Shown: positions 43,886-53,152, counted from the stretch's first letter. The stretch is DNA of 64,000 nt from Dickeya zeae NCPPB 2538 (GCF_000406165.1 NZ_CM001977.1:4112280-4176279); one strand, 5' to 3'. Program-made: numbers and translations. Notes: generated from the sequence alone by a model not told the origin.

Positions 43886-43986
43886 ACACACCGTGACAGG
43901 AGACTCAGCGGCGCACGGTAACAAGACACCCGCGTTGTGCTCCGGTACACTGGATTTTTCATTCGCGGGTGACTGGTTTCTTATCA

Positions 43987-44910
43987 ATGAGCATGCCACA
44001 ACACCGCCAGGGGGTTCTGTTCGCCCTTGGTGCCTATATCCTCTGGGGAGTTGCCCCAATTTATTTCAAACAAATCAGGCAAGTACCGGCTAATGAAATT
44101 CTGGGCCACCGGATTATCTGGTCATTCTTTTTCATGCTGTTGCTGCTGACCCTGTGCCGTAACTGGGGTGCGGTGCGTAATGCCTGCCGTCAGCCGCGTC
44201 AGCTATTGCTGCTGGCGATTACCGCCATACTGGTCGCCTGTAACTGGCTGACGTATATCTGGGCAGTCAACCATAACCACATGCTGGAAGCGAGCTTAGG
44301 CTATTTCATCAACCCGTTGGTCAGCGTGCTACTGGGAATGCTATTCCTTGGCGAACGCTTTCGTCCGACACAATGGCTGGCGATGCTGCTGGCGGTGTGC
44401 GGGGTACTGGTACAGTTGTGGGTGCTCGGCTCACTGCCGGTAATTGCGCTCACCCTGGCCTTCAGCTTCGGCGTTTACGGCTTATTGCGTAAAAAGATCG
44501 CCATCGACGGCCAGACCGGGATGCTGTTTGAAACGCTATGGCTGTTGCCTGCGGCTCTGGTTTATCTGGAATGGCTGGCCGATTCCCCCACCAGCCAATT
44601 CAGTCAAAATCCGTTATCGCTCAATCTGCTGTTGATGGCGTCAGGCGTGGTGACTACGGTGCCGCTGCTGCTGTTTACCGCCGCCGCCGTACGCCTGCGG
44701 TTGTCTACCCTAGGCTTTTTTCAGTATCTGGCACCGACGCTGACCTTCCTGCTGGCGATACTGGTCTACGGTGAAACCATCACACCAGACAGGCTGGTCA
44801 CCTTTGCGTTCATCTGGCTGGCACTCGGCGTGTTTACGCTCGATGCGCTCTATACGCAGCGGCGGCTACGCCGCACCAGCCTCCGCGTGACGCGAGATGT
44901 AACGCGATAA
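43987..44910 (+). CDS. rarD: EamA-family transporter RarD
   Basis: A 307-aa drug/metabolite-superfamily membrane protein with ten helices. Landmarks are GVLFALGAYILWGVAPIYFK, HNHMLEASLGYFINPLVSVL, GMLFLGERFRPTQWLAMLLA and LSTLGFFQYLAPTLTFLLAI. The RarD family was named for chloramphenicol resistance but the physiological substrate is unknown. The start at 43987 has no clear SD; an ATG two codons later (43993) is possible. Its last 45 bp overlap the convergent AbrB-like gene. Confidence 0.92.
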   Translation: MSMPQHRQGVLFALGAYILWGVAPIYFKQIRQVPANEILGHRIIWSFFFMLLLLTLCRNWGAVRNACRQPRQLLLLAITAILVACNWLTYIWAVNHNHMLEASLGYFINPLVSVLLGMLFLGERFRPTQWLAMLLAVCGVLVQLWVLGSLPVIALTLAFSFGVYGLLRKKIAIDGQTGMLFETLWLLPAALVYLEWLADSPTSQFSQNPLSLNLLLMASGVVTTVPLLLFTAAAVRLRLSTLGFFQYLAPTLTFLLAILVYGETITPDRLVTFAFIWLALGVFTLDALYTQRRLRRTSLRVTRDVTR

Positions 44911-45924
44911 GATCGGGCTGAAAATCAGGGTGGTGAACAGGCGCATCGTCTGCAGCGCCATCACAAACGCGATATCCACCCGGCTACCGGCGGCAATAAT
45001 AGCGATAGAATCCAGCCCGCCGGGGCTGGTTGCCAGATAGGCAGTCAGCATATCCACCGATAACAGGTGCATCAGCATCAGCGCCATCCCACCACACAAC
45101 AGCATGAGCGTGATAATCGAAAGCATCATTTTTGGCAGGGTTCGCAGCGCCAGCAAAAACACTGGTCGGGTAAATGACAGCCCAACGCTCCAGCCAATCA
45201 AGGCATAAGCCACCGCCAGTAACCATTCTGGTGTTTGCAATGTCATGATGCCGGAAGAATGTAATAGTGACCCGACGATCATGGGCACCAACAGTTGGCC
45301 GGAAGGAATACGCAACCATCGGCCCACCCAGGCACAACTAAACGCCATCGCCAGCGTACCGGGGAAGCGCCAGTCCAGCGAGGGGAACCAAACCAGTAAC
45401 GCATTATTGGCTTCGGCACCCGGCCCGAGACTGGCTCGCGCCACAAACGCCGCCGACGCAGTTACCATCAATACCCGCAGGTACTGCATGAATGCCACCA
45501 GACGAACATCCGCGCCAAAGTCACTCGCCATCGCCACCATGGCCGACGCCCCACCCGGTGATGCCCCCCAGGTGCCGGTCGTTCCCGGCAGTTCGCTATA
45601 ACGCATCAACAACCAGCCGGACAAGCCGCTGGCAATCAGCGTTGATAACAGGATGAAAACCACCAACGGCCACTCTTTTATCAGTGGCGTCAGGATAGAC
45701 AGGGAGAGACTTTGCGCGACCAGACAGCCCAGCACGGCATTACTGGCATAAAAGAACGTACGGGGGATGCGAATGGTCGAACCGTTCAAGCCCATGACCA
45801 CACCGACCAACATCGGCCCGAGCAACAGTGCCGCCGGAACATGATAAAACTGTAAACCCAATCCCAACACCAACGATACTGCCAGCAGCATGAACCATTG
45901 TGTCGATGCGGAAAACCTCTCCAT
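44866..45924 (-). CDS. AbrB-family membrane protein
   Basis: A 352-aa polytopic membrane protein of the AbrB/"putative ammonia monooxygenase" family (relatives include E. coli AbrB/YbgN). It is an internal duplication with repeated motifs: VPAALLLGPMLVGVVMGLNG and IPSGQLLVPMIVGSLLHSSG, plus the two glycine-rich loops WGASPGGASAMVAMA and LATSPGGLDSIAIIAAG. The function is unknown; a small-molecule transport role is plausible. It occupies the place of yigG/yigF of E. coli between rarD and corA. Its 3' end overlaps rarD in convergent orientation. Confidence 0.85.
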   Translation of the reverse strand: MERFSASTQWFMLLAVSLVLGLGLQFYHVPAALLLGPMLVGVVMGLNGSTIRIPRTFFYASNAVLGCLVAQSLSLSILTPLIKEWPLVVFILLSTLIASGLSGWLLMRYSELPGTTGTWGASPGGASAMVAMASDFGADVRLVAFMQYLRVLMVTASAAFVARASLGPGAEANNALLVWFPSLDWRFPGTLAMAFSCAWVGRWLRIPSGQLLVPMIVGSLLHSSGIMTLQTPEWLLAVAYALIGWSVGLSFTRPVFLLALRTLPKMMLSIITLMLLCGGMALMLMHLLSVDMLTAYLATSPGGLDSIAIIAAGSRVDIAFVMALQTMRLFTTLIFSPILSRYISRHAEAGAA

Positions 45925-46046
45925 GCACAGTACCTGTTACAGCATCAAAACAAGAGTGGTTATTTTACCCTGCCAGCCCAAGTGACGGGCATCTATCGGT
46001 GCTAAATCTGTCCGTTATCAATAATTATCAATCAAAGTGCAGCAGA

Positions 46047-46074
46047 GACTCGTCAGCCTTGCGGTCAACGAGTC
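46047..46074 (-). terminator. Possible corA terminator hairpin
   Basis: GACTCGT (46047-46053) and ACGAGTC (46068-46074) form a perfect 7-bp stem with a 14-nt loop just after the corA stop. There is no T-tract, so this is only a candidate. Confidence 0.35.
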
Positions 46075-46103
46075 ATCTATCGGAAGAAAAGAGGGGGGAG
46101 GCG

Positions 46104-47054
46104 TTAGAGCCAGTTACGGCGTTTGAAGTACAGGTAAGGAGCCAGACCGGCCAGCAGCATCAGCACCAGTGCGCCGGGATAGCCGTAGGCCCACTTCAGT
46201 TCCGGCATGAATTCGAAGTTCATACCATAGCTGGATGCCACCAGTGTTGGCGGCAGGAACACCACCGATACCACCGAGAAGATTTTGATGATGCGGTTCT
46301 GTTCGATGTTGATAAACCCCATCGCGGCCTGCATCAGGAAGTTGACCTTCTGAAACAGCGATTCGTTATGCGGCAACAGCGACTCGATATCTCGCAGAAT
46401 CTCACGCGCCTGCTCTAATTGACCACTGGGCAGACGGGCACGACGCACCAAAAAGTTGAGCGCCCGCTGGGTATCCATCAGACACAAGCGCACTTTCCAG
46501 CCCACATCCTCCAGTTCCGCCAGCGTCGACAGCGCGTCGTCATATTCATCGCCCTGGCGGCCATCCATGATCACCCGGCTCAGCGACTCCAGGTCGCTGT
46601 AGATATTTTCAATTTCATCCGCCAGTTGTTCTATCTTGGTTTCAAACAGATCAAGCAGCAGTTCGTACGCGTTGCCATCGACCAGCGTTTGTGCGCGGGC
46701 TCGCATGCGGTAAAGACGGAAAGCAGGCAACTCGCGCTCACGCAACGTATACAGGCGGCCATCACGAATAGTAAACGCCACCGTGGAGTTACCGGCGTGA
46801 TCGTCCGTGTCTTCAAAAAAGAAAAAGGAGTGAATATGCAGCCCATCCTCATCTTCGAAAAAACGGGCTGATGCTTCGATGTCTTCCAGTTCCGGTCGGG
46901 TCGCCAGGCTTTGTCCCAGCTGACTCTGCACGTACTCTCGCTCTTCGGCATCCGGCTCGACCAAATCCACCCATAGCGAGGTAGTCAGGTCGTCGCTTTC
47001 ATCCAGTTCCAGGCGAGTTAAACGGCAGTTATCGAGTTTAAATGCGCTCAGCAT
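46104..47054 (-). CDS. corA: Magnesium/cobalt channel CorA
   Basis: The homopentameric primary Mg2+ channel of the inner membrane. The 316-aa protein equals the E. coli length: a large cytoplasmic N-terminal funnel domain, then two C-terminal helices with the selectivity motif YGMNFEFMPE. ALVLMLLAGLAPYLYFKRRN is the second helix, with the basic C-terminal KRRNWL. The start at 47054 (MLSAFKLDNC) has GGGAG 8 bases upstream. The frame stays open for a further 51 codons into the leader, but these are not conserved and lack an SD. Confidence 0.96.
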   Translation of the reverse strand: MLSAFKLDNCRLTRLELDESDDLTTSLWVDLVEPDAEEREYVQSQLGQSLATRPELEDIEASARFFEDEDGLHIHSFFFFEDTDDHAGNSTVAFTIRDGRLYTLRERELPAFRLYRMRARAQTLVDGNAYELLLDLFETKIEQLADEIENIYSDLESLSRVIMDGRQGDEYDDALSTLAELEDVGWKVRLCLMDTQRALNFLVRRARLPSGQLEQAREILRDIESLLPHNESLFQKVNFLMQAAMGFINIEQNRIIKIFSVVSVVFLPPTLVASSYGMNFEFMPELKWAYGYPGALVLMLLAGLAPYLYFKRRNWL

Positions 47055-47250
47055 AAGCCATGCTCCCAAAATGTAACAAAGAGGGACAAGACGCGATTGA
47101 AACACAGAAACTGGGTGGGAAACGTCACCATCAGGTTTCAGGCCGTGAGACGGTGCTGACTCGATGCGACAAACGGTGTCGCTGATAACCTTAAAGGCTA
47201 TCAGCACAGGGAAGATAGCCTTAGAAGTTATACCTAATCAGTAGGTTATT
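47055..47250 (-). promoter_or_regulatory. corA 5' leader with mutually exclusive hairpins
   Basis: In the transcript direction, AAGGCTATC (47222-47214 on the genome) can pair with GATAGCCTT (47202-47194). Alternatively GCTGATAGCC pairs with GGTTATCAGC (both within 47205-47181) in a 10-bp stem with one G-U. The two stems share bases and cannot coexist. A third hairpin, ACCTA/TAGGT (47246-47232), lies just upstream. Salmonella corA is known to have a leader with alternative structures controlling Rho-dependent termination; similar control here is inferred. Confidence 0.5.
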
Positions 47251-47426
47251 GAGCCAGTATCGACTGGGTGTGTCCAAGGCGTGGGTCCTCCGGGAATAAT
47301 GATGGGCGCATGTTACGCTGAGATGAAAAAGACTGTCAACAAACAATCAGATGATTAGTCTGTGTCCACCCGACACATCCGATGAGCACAGACTGAACAC
47401 CCGTACGCCCTCATACCCCGGCGGTG

Positions 47427-49589
47427 CTATACCGCCTCCAGACGGGCATAGGCAGCCACCAGCCACTTGATACCCTGACCCACAAAGGCGACCTGGATAC
47501 GGCAATGCTCGCCGCTGCCTTCCACGTTAACAATGGTGCCTTCGCCAAACTTGGCGTGGCGCACCCGCTGCCCCAGCTTATAGCCGGTATCGCTCTGGCT
47601 GATTGGCGTCCCCAGCCGCTGATGATTGACCGGGCGCGAAACACTGGCGCGCAGCCGCACCTCTTCCACACATTCAGGCGGCAACTCGCCAATAAAGCGT
47701 GACGGGCGGTGGTAGGTCTCCTTACCGTATAACCGGCGGCTTTCAGCGTAAGTCAGCGTCAGTTTCTGCATGGCGCGCGTCACGCCGACATACGCCAGCC
47801 GACGCTCTTCTTCCAGGCGACCGCCTTCGTCCAGCGACATCTGGCTGGGGAACATCCCCTCTTCCATACCGACGACAAACACCTGCGGGAACTCCAACCC
47901 TTTGGCCGAGTGCAATGTCATCAATTGCACCGCGTCCTGATAGGCATCCGCCTGCCCCTCGCCAGCTTCCAGTGCCGCGTGAGACAAAAAGGCCTGTAGT
48001 GGCAGCAAATCCTGATCTTCATCCTGATAGCTGAATTGCCGGGTCGCCGTCACTAGCTCTTCCAGGTTCTCTACCCTCGCCTGGCCTTTTTCGCCTTTTT
48101 CCTGCTCGTACATGCTCCACAAGCCGGAGTCGCGAATCACCCGGTCGGTCTGCACATGCAAGGGTAAGTCAGCGGTATCGCTGGCAAGCGCATCCACCAG
48201 TTCCAGAAAACGCTGTAATGCCGCCGCCGCACGCCCAGCCAGCACCTTTTCCTGCAACAACGCACGCGTGGCCTGCCACAGCGTCAACTGACGGTCGCGG
48301 GCGGTCTGGCGCACCACATCCAGGGTGCGATCGCCGATACCGCGCGTCGGGGTGTTAACCACGCGTTCAAACGCGGCATCATCGTTGCGGTTGGTCATCA
48401 AGCGCAAATAAGACAACGCGTCCTTGATTTCCTGCCGTTCGAAGAATCGCATACCGCCATAAATCCGGTACGGCAGGCTTTGCTGCAACAACGCTTCTTC
48501 CAGCACACGGGATTGGGCGTTACTGCGGTACAAAATAGCGCATTCGCTGAGCGCACCGCCCGCTTCCTGCCACACCTTGATGCGGTTGACCACAAACCGC
48601 GCTTCATCCAGTTCGTTAAAGGCGCAGTAGAGCGAAATCGGCTCGCCTTCAATACCGTCGGTCCACAGGTTTTTACCCAGTCGATCGCCGTTGTGGGCAA
48701 TCAACGCGTTGGCGGCGTTCAGAATATTGGCGGTGGAACGGTAATTCTGTTCCAGACGGATAGTCGCCACGTCGTTGAAGTCACGCAGGAAATGCTGGAT
48801 GTTCTCCACCTGCGCCCCACGCCAGCCGTAGATTGACTGGTCGTCGTCGCCGACGATCATCACTTTGGCGCTATCGCCAGCCAACAGGCGGATCCAGGCA
48901 TACTGGATGCGGTTGGTATCCTGAAACTCATCCACCAGAATGTTGTTAAAGCGATCGCGATAATGCTGAAGAATATGCGGTTTGTTGAGCCACAACTCAT
49001 GGGCACGCAGCAGCAGTTCGGCGAAATCCACCAGCCCGGCACGATCACAGGCTTCCTGATAAGCCTGATAGATGCGCAACCAGGTCTGCTCCACCGGATT
49101 GCCGTAGCTATCGATATGCTGTGGCCGTAAGCCTTCGTCTTTTTTGCCGTTGATGTACCACATCGCCTGACGGGGTGGCCATTGTTTCTCGTCCAGATTC
49201 AGCGCCTTAATCAGTCGCTTGAGCAACCGCAGCTGATCTTCGCTGTCCAGAATCTGGAAATCCTGCGGTAACCCGGCATCCAGATGGTGCGCGCGCAGTA
49301 AGCGATGAGCCAGACCGTGGAAAGTACCGATCCACATTCCCCCCTGGCTGGTGCCGAGCAGTTGATCGATACGGTGGCGCATTTCCGCCGCCGCCTTGTT
49401 GGTAAAGGTCACCGCCATGATCGAATACGGCGAGCAGTTCTCCACCGTCAGCAACCAGGCGATACGGTGCACCAGTACGCGGGTTTTGCCACTGCCTGCG
49501 CCAGCCAGTACCAGCATATTGCTGCGCGGCGCCGCCACGGCGTCACGCTGTTTATCATTCAGACTGTCGAGCAGGTCAGAAACGTCCAT
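47427..49589 (-). CDS. uvrD: DNA helicase II UvrD
   Basis: A 3'-5' superfamily 1 helicase for nucleotide excision and mismatch repair. The 720-aa protein (E. coli 720) has Walker A LAGAGSGKTRVLVHRIAWLL (residues 29-48), ILVDEFQDTNRIQYAWI, VGDDDQSIYGWRGAQ, LEQNYRSTANIL and TLHSAKGLEFPQVFVVGMEE, and VTRAMQKLTLTYA. The C-terminal Tudor-like RNA-polymerase-binding domain (GYKLGQRVRHAKFGEGTIVN) is present. The promoter region carries a LexA box. A palindromic stretch (47357-47394) lies past its stop. Confidence 0.97.
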   Translation of the reverse strand: MDVSDLLDSLNDKQRDAVAAPRSNMLVLAGAGSGKTRVLVHRIAWLLTVENCSPYSIMAVTFTNKAAAEMRHRIDQLLGTSQGGMWIGTFHGLAHRLLRAHHLDAGLPQDFQILDSEDQLRLLKRLIKALNLDEKQWPPRQAMWYINGKKDEGLRPQHIDSYGNPVEQTWLRIYQAYQEACDRAGLVDFAELLLRAHELWLNKPHILQHYRDRFNNILVDEFQDTNRIQYAWIRLLAGDSAKVMIVGDDDQSIYGWRGAQVENIQHFLRDFNDVATIRLEQNYRSTANILNAANALIAHNGDRLGKNLWTDGIEGEPISLYCAFNELDEARFVVNRIKVWQEAGGALSECAILYRSNAQSRVLEEALLQQSLPYRIYGGMRFFERQEIKDALSYLRLMTNRNDDAAFERVVNTPTRGIGDRTLDVVRQTARDRQLTLWQATRALLQEKVLAGRAAAALQRFLELVDALASDTADLPLHVQTDRVIRDSGLWSMYEQEKGEKGQARVENLEELVTATRQFSYQDEDQDLLPLQAFLSHAALEAGEGQADAYQDAVQLMTLHSAKGLEFPQVFVVGMEEGMFPSQMSLDEGGRLEEERRLAYVGVTRAMQKLTLTYAESRRLYGKETYHRPSRFIGELPPECVEEVRLRASVSRPVNHQRLGTPISQSDTGYKLGQRVRHAKFGEGTIVNVEGSGEHCRIQVAFVGQGIKWLVAAYARLEAV

Positions 49590-49645
49590 AGGCGTCGGTT
49601 ATCCGTCAAAAGGGAACCCGGCCTCCGGATTGGAGACAAATTCCA

Positions 49646-49661
49646 CTGATTATATATACAG
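49646..49661. promoter_or_regulatory. LexA (SOS) box upstream of uvrD
   Basis: CTGATTATATATACAG matches the CTG-N10-CAG core and the AT-rich centre of the LexA consensus (CTGTATATATATACAG), differing at few positions. It lies 57-72 bp before the uvrD start and just past the yigB stop, as expected for an SOS-inducible uvrD promoter. Confidence 0.85.
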
Positions 49662-49675
49662 TAAAAATAGCAGAA

Positions 49676-50392
49676 TTATAGCAACGTGGTCAGCGATGCC
49701 AAACTGAAAATTTCCACATGCGGCAACAGTCGGGAATCGTGAATCTGCATCAGGTTGCCGTCACGCAGGTTAATCCAGCAGGATTGCACGCCGCTGCGGA
49801 TCGCTCCTGCTACGTCGGTGGTCAGATCATCCCCCACATGTAGCAGGTTGTGCAACGGTAAATTCAGCCGCCCGGCGGCGAGCTGATACATATCATGAGA
49901 CGGTTTGGAGCGGCCATCTGGGCCGGCACGCAGAATAAACTGAAAATAGTCGCCAAGGCCGCAGGCATGGGGATCGGCATTGCCGTTAGTGATCGCCACC
50001 AGTGGCCAACGCTGCCCCAGCGCACGTAGTGTGTCGTGGGTTTCCTGCGGCACCGTGATGTCACTGCGCCAGCGGGCAAACTCCGCCATGACCGCATCCG
50101 CACCGGTTTTGGCCTCGTTTGGCGACATGCCCACCCGGGTCATCGCCAGATGAACGGAACGCCAGCGCCAGTGGGTCACATCGTGATAAATCTCTGGCTC
50201 TTGCGCCAGCAGTTCCTGGCGCAACTGCCGCAACCCTTCGCTGGTGAACACCTGTAACCCGGGGTGGTAGTTCTGCAAAAACCGCAACGACTCCTGTTCC
50301 GTACGCCGGATAACGTCATGATTGTCGTACAGGGTATCGTCCAAATCGAATGTCATGGCATCAATCCGATCGAGCGGGCGATAAAAATACAT
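49676..50392 (-). CDS. yigB: HAD-family FMN phosphatase YigB
   Basis: A 238-aa HAD hydrolase with the same length as E. coli YigB, which dephosphorylates FMN to riboflavin and, when altered, affects persistence. Motif I is MTFDLDDTLYDNHDV (residues 13-27), motif II LVAITNGNADP, motif III Lys in GRSKPSHDMY and motif IV LLHVGDDLTTDVAGAIRSG. Its first base overlaps the last base of xerC. Last gene of lptM-dapF-yigA-xerC-yigB. Confidence 0.94.
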   Translation of the reverse strand: MYFYRPLDRIDAMTFDLDDTLYDNHDVIRRTEQESLRFLQNYHPGLQVFTSEGLRQLRQELLAQEPEIYHDVTHWRWRSVHLAMTRVGMSPNEAKTGADAVMAEFARWRSDITVPQETHDTLRALGQRWPLVAITNGNADPHACGLGDYFQFILRAGPDGRSKPSHDMYQLAAGRLNLPLHNLLHVGDDLTTDVAGAIRSGVQSCWINLRDGNLMQIHDSRLLPHVEIFSLASLTTLL

Positions 50393-51300
50393 CAGGATTT
50401 ACCTCGTTTGGCGCGTGGGTGCGCGGCATCGTACACCGATGCCAGATGTTGAAAGTCCAGATGGGTATAGATCTGGGTGGTGGAGAGGTTAGCATGGCCC
50501 AACAATTCCTGCACAGCGCGCAGGTCACCGCTGGATTCCAGCATATGGGTAGCAAATGAATGCCGCAGTTTATGTGGATGAACATGGCTGTTCACCCCCT
50601 GTTTGACGCCCCATTCGGCAAAACGTTTCTGCACGTTGCGCATAGAAATACGCCTCCCCAGGCTGGAGACAAACACCGCGTCATCCTCTGGCGCATAAAT
50701 CTCGCGGATAGCCAGCCAGTGCGTCAACCAGGTTACCGCCGTCGCGCCGATAGGCAGCTTGCGCTCTTTGCTGCCTTTTCCCATCACCCATATTTCGCCG
50801 CTTTCCAGATTGACGTGTCCGCAATCCAGCCCAACCAACTCAGCCAGACGCAGCCCGGCACCGTACATGACTTCCAACATGGCGCGGTCACGCACCGCCA
50901 GCGGATCATTGAGATCGATATCCAGCAGGCGGTCCATTTCATCCACATCCATGTTTTTGGGCAGATGCCGCCCGCCTTTCGGTGCGGGCACACCGCGGGC
51001 AGGGTTGGCCTTGAGCTCGCCACGGCCTACCAGCCAGTCGAGAAAGCTGCGTAACGCAGACAAACGTTGCGCCAGACTGGCCGCATTCAGGCCATCACGT
51101 TTGCTGCGGGCAACTACGGCACGGACTCCCGCCGCATCCAGCGATGACCAGTCCGTCACGCCAAATGCCGACAGCATCTCGATAATCACCTGTAACTGAT
51201 GGGCATAGCTGCGTTGTGTCAGCGGACTCAGTTGACGTTCAACCCGCAGATAACGCAAAAAGGCGTCTGCCGGGGCTGACAGGGGGGTATCGGGGTTCAT
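50392..51300 (-). CDS. xerC: Tyrosine recombinase XerC
   Basis: With XerD it resolves chromosome dimers at dif. The 302-aa protein has the N-terminal SAM-like domain (FLRYLRVERQLSPLTQRSYA) and the catalytic core: Arg in YGAGLRLAELVGLDCG, Lys in VMGKGSKERKLPIG, the HPHKLRHSFATHMLESSGDL box with His and Arg, LLGHANLSTTQIYTHL with His and the nucleophile Tyr. The start at 51300 overlaps the yigA stop by 4 bp (ATGA). Confidence 0.97.
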   Translation of the reverse strand: MNPDTPLSAPADAFLRYLRVERQLSPLTQRSYAHQLQVIIEMLSAFGVTDWSSLDAAGVRAVVARSKRDGLNAASLAQRLSALRSFLDWLVGRGELKANPARGVPAPKGGRHLPKNMDVDEMDRLLDIDLNDPLAVRDRAMLEVMYGAGLRLAELVGLDCGHVNLESGEIWVMGKGSKERKLPIGATAVTWLTHWLAIREIYAPEDDAVFVSSLGRRISMRNVQKRFAEWGVKQGVNSHVHPHKLRHSFATHMLESSGDLRAVQELLGHANLSTTQIYTHLDFQHLASVYDAAHPRAKRGKS

Positions 51301-51998
51301 AGGCGTTCAATCCATCGCTCCAGCAATACTGGCACGATCGTCGCCAGATGTTGCAGCAGCTCGGTGCCCATGCCGTCCTGATAATGGTGGCTGTCACGGC
51401 TGCTGAAAATCAACAGCCCCAGGTCACCCTGTTTTCCCATCAGCGACAGTGCAACCGAGCCGACATGGCGCGCCTGCGGTAACAGGAGCAGCAGTTCGGG
51501 GCCGTTGAGGGTGCCAAGATAGTGATGCCGTTCGCCCAGTCGCTGGATGCGTAGCGGCTCAAACAGTGTCCGGTTAAGCGCCAGATGGGTAAAGTCGGAA
51601 GGCGCGCCGATGCGCCAACGGTCGGCAAACAGTCGGACGGCCGCCCCCACTAATCCCAGTTCGCGCGCCCAACGGTGCAGCCGGTCGAGCAGGTCCTGCA
51701 ACGAATCGGCGGTCGAAAGCGCCATCTGCAACGCTAACAGCTGACTGAATAGTGCTTCGTTGCGGGTCGCCTGCTCCATTAGCAAGGCGATCTCCTCTTC
51801 CAAAAACTGGATGCGGTTACGCTGACGGGCCAGTTGCCACTCCACCAGCGAGACGCTGCCCCGCACCGGGTGTGGAACGCGCAGGCTCTCAACCTGGTGG
51901 GCGTGGCGAATGAAAAAGTCAGGGTGCTGGTGCAGATGCTGTAACACCAGTTCGTCAGTCAACGCCTGACGTTCAGCCTGCTCTTCCACATTTTTCAT
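51297..51998 (-). CDS. yigA: DUF484 family protein YigA
   Basis: A 233-aa protein of the DUF484 family, always found upstream of xerC in enterics. It has a predicted coiled-coil stretch (VEWQLARQRNRIQFLEEEIA, then LLMEQATRNEALFSQLLAL) followed by a GAF-like domain (LQDLLDRLHRWARELGLVGA onward). The molecular function is not known. Its stop overlaps xerC and its start overlaps the dapF stop by 4 bp, so the genes are translated together. Confidence 0.92.
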   Translation of the reverse strand: MKNVEEQAERQALTDELVLQHLHQHPDFFIRHAHQVESLRVPHPVRGSVSLVEWQLARQRNRIQFLEEEIALLMEQATRNEALFSQLLALQMALSTADSLQDLLDRLHRWARELGLVGAAVRLFADRWRIGAPSDFTHLALNRTLFEPLRIQRLGERHHYLGTLNGPELLLLLPQARHVGSVALSLMGKQGDLGLLIFSSRDSHHYQDGMGTELLQHLATIVPVLLERWIERL

Positions 51999-52819
51999 AG
52001 ATGAATAAATCCATCATAAACATGGGTTGCCGGGCCAGTCATAAACAACGGATGACCGGGGCCGTCCCAGTGAATGTCCAGTTCACCGCCAGGCAGTTGG
52101 ACTTTGACATCCGCTGCCAGCAGCCCCTGTTGGATGCCGACCGCCACAGCGGCACAAGCACCGCTGCCACAGGCTTGCGTTTCACCCGCGCCGCGCTCGA
52201 ACACACGCAACCGGATAAGATGGGGATTGACCACCTGCATAAAACCGACATTGGCACGCTCAGGAAAACGCTCATGGTTTTCCAGCAACGGGCCTTGTTC
52301 CTCCACTGGCGCGGTATCCACATTATCTACCTGAAGCACGCAATGCGGATTACCCATCGACACCACACCGCACAACACCGTGTGTTCCGCGGCACGCAAA
52401 ATATAGGTTTTTTCCGGCTTGGTCGCCCGAAACGGCACCTGTTGCGGTTCAAAGTTGGGTTCGCCCATATTGACCCGCACCAGTTCATCTTCCGTCACCG
52501 ACAGTACCATGCGGCCGTTATGCGTACTGACGTTGATCTCACGTTTACTGGTCAACCCTTTCAGGCGGACAAAACGCGCAAAGCAGCGCGCGCCATTACC
52601 GCACTGCGCCACTTCACTGCCATCGGCGTTGAAGATGCGATAGTGAAAATCCAGCTCAGGATCGTAAGGCGGTTCGACGATCAACAGTTGATCGAACCCC
52701 ACTCCGCAATGCCGATCCGATAAGCGACGGATCAGATCCGGTGAAAAGTAGACATTCTGCGTCACGGCATCGACAACCATGAAATCATTGCCCAGACCGT
52801 GCATTTTGGAGAACTGCAT
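51995..52819 (-). CDS. dapF: Diaminopimelate epimerase DapF
   Basis: Interconverts LL- and meso-diaminopimelate for lysine and peptidoglycan synthesis, without cofactor. The 274-aa protein has the catalytic pair Cys73 in QCGNGARCFARF and Cys217 in ETQACGSGACAAVAVG, and MHGLGNDFMVVDAV at the N-terminus. The start at 52819 (MQFSKMHGLGNDF) matches E. coli; 16 further open codons upstream are not conserved. It follows lptM by 88 bp. Confidence 0.97.
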   Translation of the reverse strand: MQFSKMHGLGNDFMVVDAVTQNVYFSPDLIRRLSDRHCGVGFDQLLIVEPPYDPELDFHYRIFNADGSEVAQCGNGARCFARFVRLKGLTSKREINVSTHNGRMVLSVTEDELVRVNMGEPNFEPQQVPFRATKPEKTYILRAAEHTVLCGVVSMGNPHCVLQVDNVDTAPVEEQGPLLENHERFPERANVGFMQVVNPHLIRLRVFERGAGETQACGSGACAAVAVGIQQGLLAADVKVQLPGGELDIHWDGPGHPLFMTGPATHVYDGFIHL

Positions 52820-52907
52820 TTCCTGACCCCGCTGCGTTAAACGGGCGCGGCAACCACACTGTCGCAACCCGTGAGATTATCCTCAATCACCCTGCCTATC
52901 TCGACGG

Positions 52908-53075
52908 CTATTGCTGCCGGGCGGATGATGCTTGCGGAGCCTGAGTATTTTGTTGCTGCGTTTTTTTAACCGGTGCTGGTTGCTCCGGCGGAAAATAAAG
53001 TGGGCCTTTTAAACCACAACCAGCCAGCGACAACACCAGCAATGCCAGTGCGCCCTGACGAAAAAAAGTTTTCAT
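52908..53075 (-). CDS. lptM: LPS-assembly lipoprotein LptM (YifL)
   Basis: A 55-aa outer-membrane lipoprotein; in E. coli LptM binds the LptD/E translocon and promotes correct LptD disulfide formation. The lipobox LSLAGC places the acylated cysteine at residue 20, followed by the conserved CGLKGPLYFPPEQPAP and a Gln/Pro-rich tail. The start at 53075 (MKTFFRQGAL) is chosen over an ATG six codons earlier because it gives a normal short signal peptide. First gene of the dapF-xerC operon, divergent from cyaY. Confidence 0.93.
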   Translation of the reverse strand: MKTFFRQGALALLVLSLAGCGLKGPLYFPPEQPAPVKKTQQQNTQAPQASSARQQ

Positions 53076-53152
53076 TTCGTTAAAACCTGTCATTCGGAGA
53101 CCTATGCTCTCTATAATCGCAGGTGGATCATGAAAATCAATAGGAATCGAAT

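Noticed and set aside
47055..47207. 51-codon in-frame N-terminal extension of corA
   Set aside because: It starts at a GTG without SD inside a leader hairpin, is not conserved, and the ATG at 47054 gives exactly the 316-residue E. coli length.
47357..47394. AGTCTGTG/CACAGACT palindrome past uvrD as a certain terminator
   Set aside because: It contains nested alternative stems but has no T-tract, so it cannot be called beyond a structured 3' region.
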